DNA from: Erythroxylum novogranatense
Lineage: Eukaryota; Streptophyta; Magnoliopsida; Malpighiales; Erythroxylaceae
Length of the DNA stretch: 64,000 bases
Assembly (NCBI GenBank): GCA_029891385.1
Contig: CM057233.1
Coordinates: forward strand, 32,346,540 to 32,410,539
Reading direction: 5' to 3'
Shown: piece after piece, positions 59,901 through 64,000 of the stretch
Position numbering within the stretch: the stretch's first letter is position 1
Layout of the letters: each line of letters opens with the position of its first letter
The notes under the pieces: model-generated
Told to the model about the DNA's origin: nothing
What the model saw: only the letters and a program-made list of their open reading frames with translations
Database searches by the model: none
Program-made: the position numbers and the translations under genes

Positions 59901-61023
59901 ATCCCAATTGGACACAAAAATCAGTCCCTACATCATTCCTACATTCACTAGGAATAACCACCTCAATTTGGCAGCACTTACCTCTTAAATTCCATGTAAG
60001 ATTAGTCATCAAGAATCAATCAAAATCAAGCTCAAAACAATCTAAACCATGTTCATTCACTAACCCTCATTCATGTCTTACGCAAGCATAACTTTATCCA
60101 ACAATTCAAACTATAATTATGCATCATACATCATCTTTAATGAACAATCACTTCCAATCCATGCAAATCACTATGAATTCATTCATGAAATACATAAGTA
60201 AAGCTTAAACCATACACTTACCTAATCAAAGCTTCCAACCCCTTCAATTCTCCAACTCCTCAACTTTATGTATTTCATCCTCATGCATGGTTCTCATGGA
60301 AAGAAGATAGAGGGCTTAAGCTTGTAAGTATGAGGGAAGCATTAAAGTAGAAGAAGAAGGAGGGAACCAACGACAATGAGGAAATCAATAAAGAAGGAGG
60401 AGATGGGAGAGTTTTCGAATGGAGGAGAATATAAGCAAAAACAAATGCTCTTTTTCCTTCTTTAAAGTTGAAGTTGCCGAAATATAAAAGATAACAATGC
60501 ATTAAATGGTGGGACACTTGGCAATTAGAGGAAGAAATAAGGAAAAGTCAAACTACCAATCAAATATTTGATAAAAAAAATAATCCAAAAACCAAATAAA
60601 TTCTCAATCCATTTTTAAGGGTCCATATTTCAACCCTACCACAAAATATCCAATAGGCCAGTACCATTTGATAGCAATTTCGATATTGAAAATCATTCGG
60701 TTAGCCACTTGACGATTTTTTTCCAGTCCAAGAATTTTCTCCAGAAAATTTCAGAAAATTTTCTAAAATTCCCTTAAAATATAAAACACACAATGGCGCA
60801 CTCAGAATAATTTTTCAAACACAATGACCACGTTAACCACAATAAAATGCCGTTTAGGCCTAATTACCGGGAAATAATCATGAATGCATGTACAGTTATT
60901 TCACGTGCACAAATTCAATGTTGACCAATACCAGTATGCATAACAATGCCAAATCAGTCCTAATCACGGTCACCCCTAGCCAAATGACTATTTTACCCTT
61001 CCCATCGGGGGTGGGATGTTACA
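57000..61023 (-). repeat. 5' LTR of I2
   Basis: 4024 bp, TGTAACAACCCAC...GGGATGTTACA. It has the 59580-60038 segment missing from the other LTR and is the fuller version. That segment is partly alignable with LTR I, so the shorter LTR lost it. Confidence 0.93.
58583..58662. repeat. AAGTCGACTT palindrome cluster, right LTR of I2
   Basis: Same four-word cluster as at 51250-51330, with words AAGTCGACTT, AAGTCAACTT, a degraded AATTCGACTT and AAGTCGACTT. Confidence 0.88.
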
Positions 61024-61990
61024 ATAGACCCCGCCGAGGCTGAGGGATGGCTAGAGATGACTGAGAGAGTCTTCGACCAGATGGACTACGAACCTGATGA
61101 GAGGTTTGATTATGCAGTATCTCTTCTGCAGGGGCCATCTTATAAGTGGTGGAAGACTATTCTGGCAGTACCACCAGGCCTTGCTTGTTGACATAGGATG
61201 ACTTTTTGAGGGCCTTCAGGGATAATTACATGCCCAAGGTCTATCTTGATATGAAGATGCAAGAGTTCCTAGAGTTGAAACAAGTCAGGATGTCTGTGGC
61301 AGAATATGAAGTGAAATTCAATGAGTTAATGGATTATGCCACTGTTATGATTCCTACTGAGGCTAATAAGTGTCGGAGGTTCGAGAATGGCCTCAATACA
61401 GAGATCCGTACCCGGTTAGCCCGATCAGACATAGACACTTTTATTGAGTTGAGGGCTGCTGCAGTGCGAGTGGAGCAGCTAATGAGATAAAGATAGTCTG
61501 AGATGGGGTCCAGAGGGAAGAGAGTAAGTGACATCAGGCGATTCGGCAGGAGTTTCATAGAACACTGTAACAAGAACTTGTGTCTCCGGAGGATCTAGAC
61601 AGTCTGGTTTTGGGCAGAGAGGAAGATTTTTACAGACTGGCAGTGGTAGTGGCAGAGGTTCAGGGCAGCTTCCTCCAGTGTGTGAGCATTGTGAGAGGAG
61701 ACACAGTGGGGAGTGTCGGTGGTTGACGGGAGCCTACCTTAGATGTGGTTCGATGGAGCATCAGGTCAGGGATTGCCCCACTACTTTGGGAGTTCAGTCT
61801 GCTGTCGGTGGGCGATCAGGGAGAAACATTACTGTGCAGCAGAGCAGGGTAGGTGGATCCGGGCAGAGGGGACGAGGTAGAGCTGAAGAATCTTTTGTAT
61901 GGACTGAGGGACGGGGCAGCCAACCCCAGTCCCAGGCCAGGGTCTATGCCATGACCAGGAAGGAGGCTCAGATTCCCTGAGGTAGTAACA
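61024..61990 (+). pseudogene. Element I gag, C-terminal piece
   Basis: The gag frame resumes at AEAEGWLEMTERVFDQM, with LLQGPSYKWWKT typical of chromovirus gag. After a frameshift and a TAG at about 61195 (LLT*DDFLRAF, expected Trp) it continues with FRDNYMPKVYLDMK, MSVAEYEVKFNEL and IRTRLARSDID. Two stops follow near 61488-61496. The nucleocapsid part (61678-61980) has a first zinc knuckle CEHCERRHSGEC and a second, LRCGSMEHQVRDCP; in the expected ACFRCG-like start of the second, one aromatic/Cys position has changed (AYLRCG). Confidence 0.84.
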
Positions 61991-62323
61991 AAGCGCTTCT
62001 TATTTCGCATCAAGTCTGTTGCCTGCTAGATCCGTGGATCCACACACTCATTCATCGCACCGCATTTGGCATGTAGATTGCATGGGGATAGGGAGAGGTT
62101 ACAGTATGGGTTAGAGGTGAGTACACCTCTAGGTAGCACTACTGCATTAGGAGAGGTCTGCAAGGGGTTTCCGACTGTGATTGATCAGGCAGAGTTGAGA
62201 GCAGACCTGATAGTGTTTCAACTAAGAGAGATAGATGTGATTTTGGGGATGGATTGGCTTACTGCACATATGGCCGTCATGGACTGCTACACCAAGGAGG
62301 TCGTATTAGAGTCTCCTGGTTAG
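61991..62323 (+). pseudogene. Element I aspartic protease (broken)
   Basis: The active-site region at about 62010-62065 reads as an Asp-Pro-Gly-Ser-type loop followed by THSFI only if one base near 62034 is ignored, so a 1-nt insertion breaks the frame at the catalytic site. Downstream the frame 62066-62323 has LREIDVILGMDWLTAH and ends in a TAG at 62321-62323 (SPG*PRAVFRG, CAG expected). Family: retroviral-type aspartic protease of chromoviruses. Confidence 0.78.
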
Positions 62324-64000
62324 CCTAGAGCAGTGTTTAGAGGAATTAGTCAGGCAGTGCCAGCTCGGATGATTTCCTTCTTGAGTGCCCTGAGGTTGAT
62401 GCGGGGGGGATGTGAGGCCTATTTGGCTCATGTGATTGATGTGAGAGGTGAGCAGAGACTGCAGGATATTCCCGTAATTAGGGAATTCCCGGATGTGTTT
62501 CCTAATGAGTTACCGGGCTTACCGCCGGATCAGGAAACAGAGTTCACGATTGACCTCGTTCCAGGTACTGCTCCTATATCTATCCCTCCATATAGGATGA
62601 CACTTGTGGAACTGAGAGAGCTGAAGGCTCAGCTACAGGAATTATTAGAGAAGGGCTTTATTAGACCCAATGTCTCACCGTGGGAAGCTCCATGGAATGT
62701 GGCAGAGATTCGGAGTTTCCTCGGATTAGCTGGTTATTACTGGAGGTTTGTCGAGGGGTTTTCACTGATCTCAGCCCCTCTGAAAAAGCTTCTGAGGAAG
62801 AATGTACCATTTAGATGGACTGAAGAGTGCCAGAAGAGCTTTGATGAGCTGAAACATCGGTTGACAACTGCACCGGTTTTAGCTATTCCATCAGGGACTG
62901 GAGGATTTGAGGTGTTCAGTGATGCATCGCATCAGGGATTGGGATGTGTTCTGATGCAGCATGGTAGAGTGATTGCATATGCCTCGAGACAATTGAGGTC
63001 GCATGAGGTAAATTATCCAGTGCATGATTTGGAGTTAGCTGCAGTTGTTTTCACTCTGAAAATTTGGAGACATTATTTATATGATGAGACATTCCAGATT
63101 TTTACTGATCATAAAAGTTTGAGGTATTTGCTGAGCCAGAGAGAGTTGAATTTGAGACAGAGGAGGTGGATAGAGCTACTTAAGCATTATGACTGTACCA
63201 TCGAGTACCACCCCGGGAAAGTCAATATAGTGGCAGATGCCCTGAGTAGAAAGTCTTATACTAGTACAGCTCAGATTCAGGCAATGAGGTTGCCTAATTT
63301 GATTCAGTTGAGAGCCTTGAATGTACAGTTGACTTTGGAGTAGGATGGAGCTTTATTGGCCACCTTGAAACTTAGACCGATGCTACTGGACAGGATCGGG
63401 AGAGTTCAGGACAAGGATCCTTCCTTGGTAAGACTGATTGAGAGAGCGAGATCAGATCGGGATTCTAATTTTGAGTTGAGAGATAGGACTTTATGGATGG
63501 GTCAGAGACTGTGTGTGCCCGATGTGGATGATTTGAGGCGTGAGATTTTAGAGGAGGCGCACATGGCCGCCTATGCTATGCATCCTGGTACTACCAAGAT
63601 GTATAACACTCTTAAGCAACATTTTTGGTGGCCTGGTATGAAAAAGCAAGTAGCGGAGTATGTATTCAGGTGTATGACGTGTCAGCAGGTTAAGGTTGAG
63701 CACCAGGCTCCAGTAGGGAAACTTCATTCGTTACCTATTCCCGAGTGGAAATAGGAACGAATTACTATGGATTTTATTATGGGATTTCCCAAGACTCCGA
63801 GACAGCATGATTCTATCTGGGTCATCGTGGACCGGTTGATGAAATCGGCCCATTTCTTGCCAGTGAGGGAGAATAATTCCCTTGACCAGTTGGCCCAGAA
63901 GTATGTGGCTGAGATAGTGAGACTGCACGGGGTTCCAGTGTCGATAGTGTCAGACCGGGATCCCAGATTTACTTCGAGGTTCTGGCAGAGTTTGCAGTCT
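62324..64000 (+). pseudogene. Element I pol with in-frame RT deletion, RNase H and integrase
   Basis: One frame 62333-63340 starts with the protease/RT linker ([31 protein letters not shown]) and jumps at about 62690-62698 directly to [22 protein letters not shown]. The whole RT palm/finger core with the YIDD active site, about 190-200 codons, is missing without loss of frame. RNase H is intact ([35 protein letters not shown]). A TAG at 63341 (CAG expected) separates it from the integrase zinc finger (AYAMHPGTTKMYNTLK, CMTCQQVK) and core ([25 protein letters not shown]); TAG at 63752 replaces an expected Trp (EWK*ERI). It continues past the window edge. Confidence 0.88.

Larger units (their letters stand above)
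49633..61023 (-). mobile_element. Non-coding LTR retrotransposon, LARD type (I2), nested in gag of element I
   Basis: 11391-bp minus-strand element with LTRs 57000-61023 (5') and 49633-53230 (3'), primer site TGGTATCAGAGCC, polypurine tract AGGATGGGGGAGT and flanks ACAGA/ATAGA (TSD with one change). The 3769-bp internal region has no recognisable gag or pol. Large LTRs plus a few kb of non-coding interior define large retrotransposon derivatives (LARDs), which depend on proteins of autonomous elements. The LTRs resemble those of element I, suggesting a Tekay-like helper. Confidence 0.9.
45565..64000 (+). mobile_element. Tekay-like chromovirus (Ty3/gypsy) retrotransposon (element I), truncated by window edge
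   Basis: Plus-strand element: 5' LTR 45565-49348, initiator-Met primer site 49354-49368, gag start near 49529, interruption of gag by element I2 (49633-61023), then the rest of gag, protease, a deleted RT, RNase H and integrase to the window edge. The protein motifs and large LTR fit the Tekay/Del group of chromoviruses. The chromodomain expected at the integrase C-terminus lies beyond the edge, so the lineage is inferred. The five bases before the LTR are ATCTC; the matching TSD would be outside the window. Confidence 0.88.

Noticed and set aside
63731..64000. Chromodomain of element I
   Set aside because: Expected at the integrase C-terminus, which is outside the window; cannot be claimed.

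Overview
This window is plant nuclear DNA, most likely from a eudicot, and consists almost entirely of retrotransposons of different ages nested in one another. I found no intact host gene, rRNA, tRNA or CRISPR array. The plant assignment rests on the element types. There are Ty3/gypsy elements of the Athila/Calypso type with a tRNA-Asp primer site. There is a SIRE-type Ty1/copia element with a third ORF. There are Tekay-like chromovirus LTRs with an initiator-Met primer site, and a 5'-truncated plant LINE. All boundaries, target-site duplications (TSDs) and primer sites below were read by eye from the sequence.

Layout. (A) 1-7161: minus-strand Athila-like element cut by the left window edge (LTR 4932-7161, primer site 4908-4925, decayed gag, protease, RT, RNase H, integrase). 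(B) 7191-9523: plus-strand LTR of a second Athila-like family, broken at its primer site and carrying a 900-bp inverted-repeat element (7326-8225). (C) about 9.6-11.4 kb: very diverged chromovirus-type LTR remnant. (D) about 11.5-13.1 kb: minus-strand copia LTR plus pol tail. (E) 13088-34584: near-complete minus-strand Athila-like element with TSD GTTAT, carrying an extra 3' ORF; its left LTR is split by (E2) a 9.4-kb plus-strand SIRE-like copia element at 14264-23680 with TSD CATTT. (F) 34.6-39.7 kb: low-copy-looking AT-rich DNA with a LINE fragment. (G) 39673-42384: solo chromovirus LTR with perfect TSD ATTAA. (H) 42.5-45.56 kb: heavily decayed minus-strand copia element. (I) 45565 to the right edge: plus-strand Tekay-like chromovirus whose gag is interrupted by (I2) 49633-61023, a minus-strand non-coding LTR element (LARD type: 3.6/4.0-kb LTRs, 3.8-kb internal domain without genes) with TSD ACAGA/ATAGA.

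Functional state. No element is autonomous as read. Athila E has a changed RT active site, a deleted RNase H block and many stops. The Tekay-like element has lost its RT core in frame but keeps RNase H and integrase. Most diagnosable stop codons are what C-to-T change (on either strand) makes from CAA, CAG, CGA or TGG, as expected for methylated, silenced DNA. LARD I2 shares its outer LTR sequence and primer site with its Tekay-like host, so it was probably mobilised by enzymes of such elements.

The most unusual pattern concerns the LTRs. Four LTR families each carry a cluster of a short, family-specific palindromic or paired-inverted word: GTCCGTTWAACGGAC in E, TCATGATYGTGAC pairs in B, AAGTCGACTT in I2, and CGCCGCG-type words in G. 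In the two Athila-type LTRs the cluster lies at nearly the same distance (about 300 nt) from the LTR start although the words are unrelated. In E the same words recur inside the element. In the Tekay/LARD pair the cluster occupies the spot filled by an (AT)17 tract in the related element.
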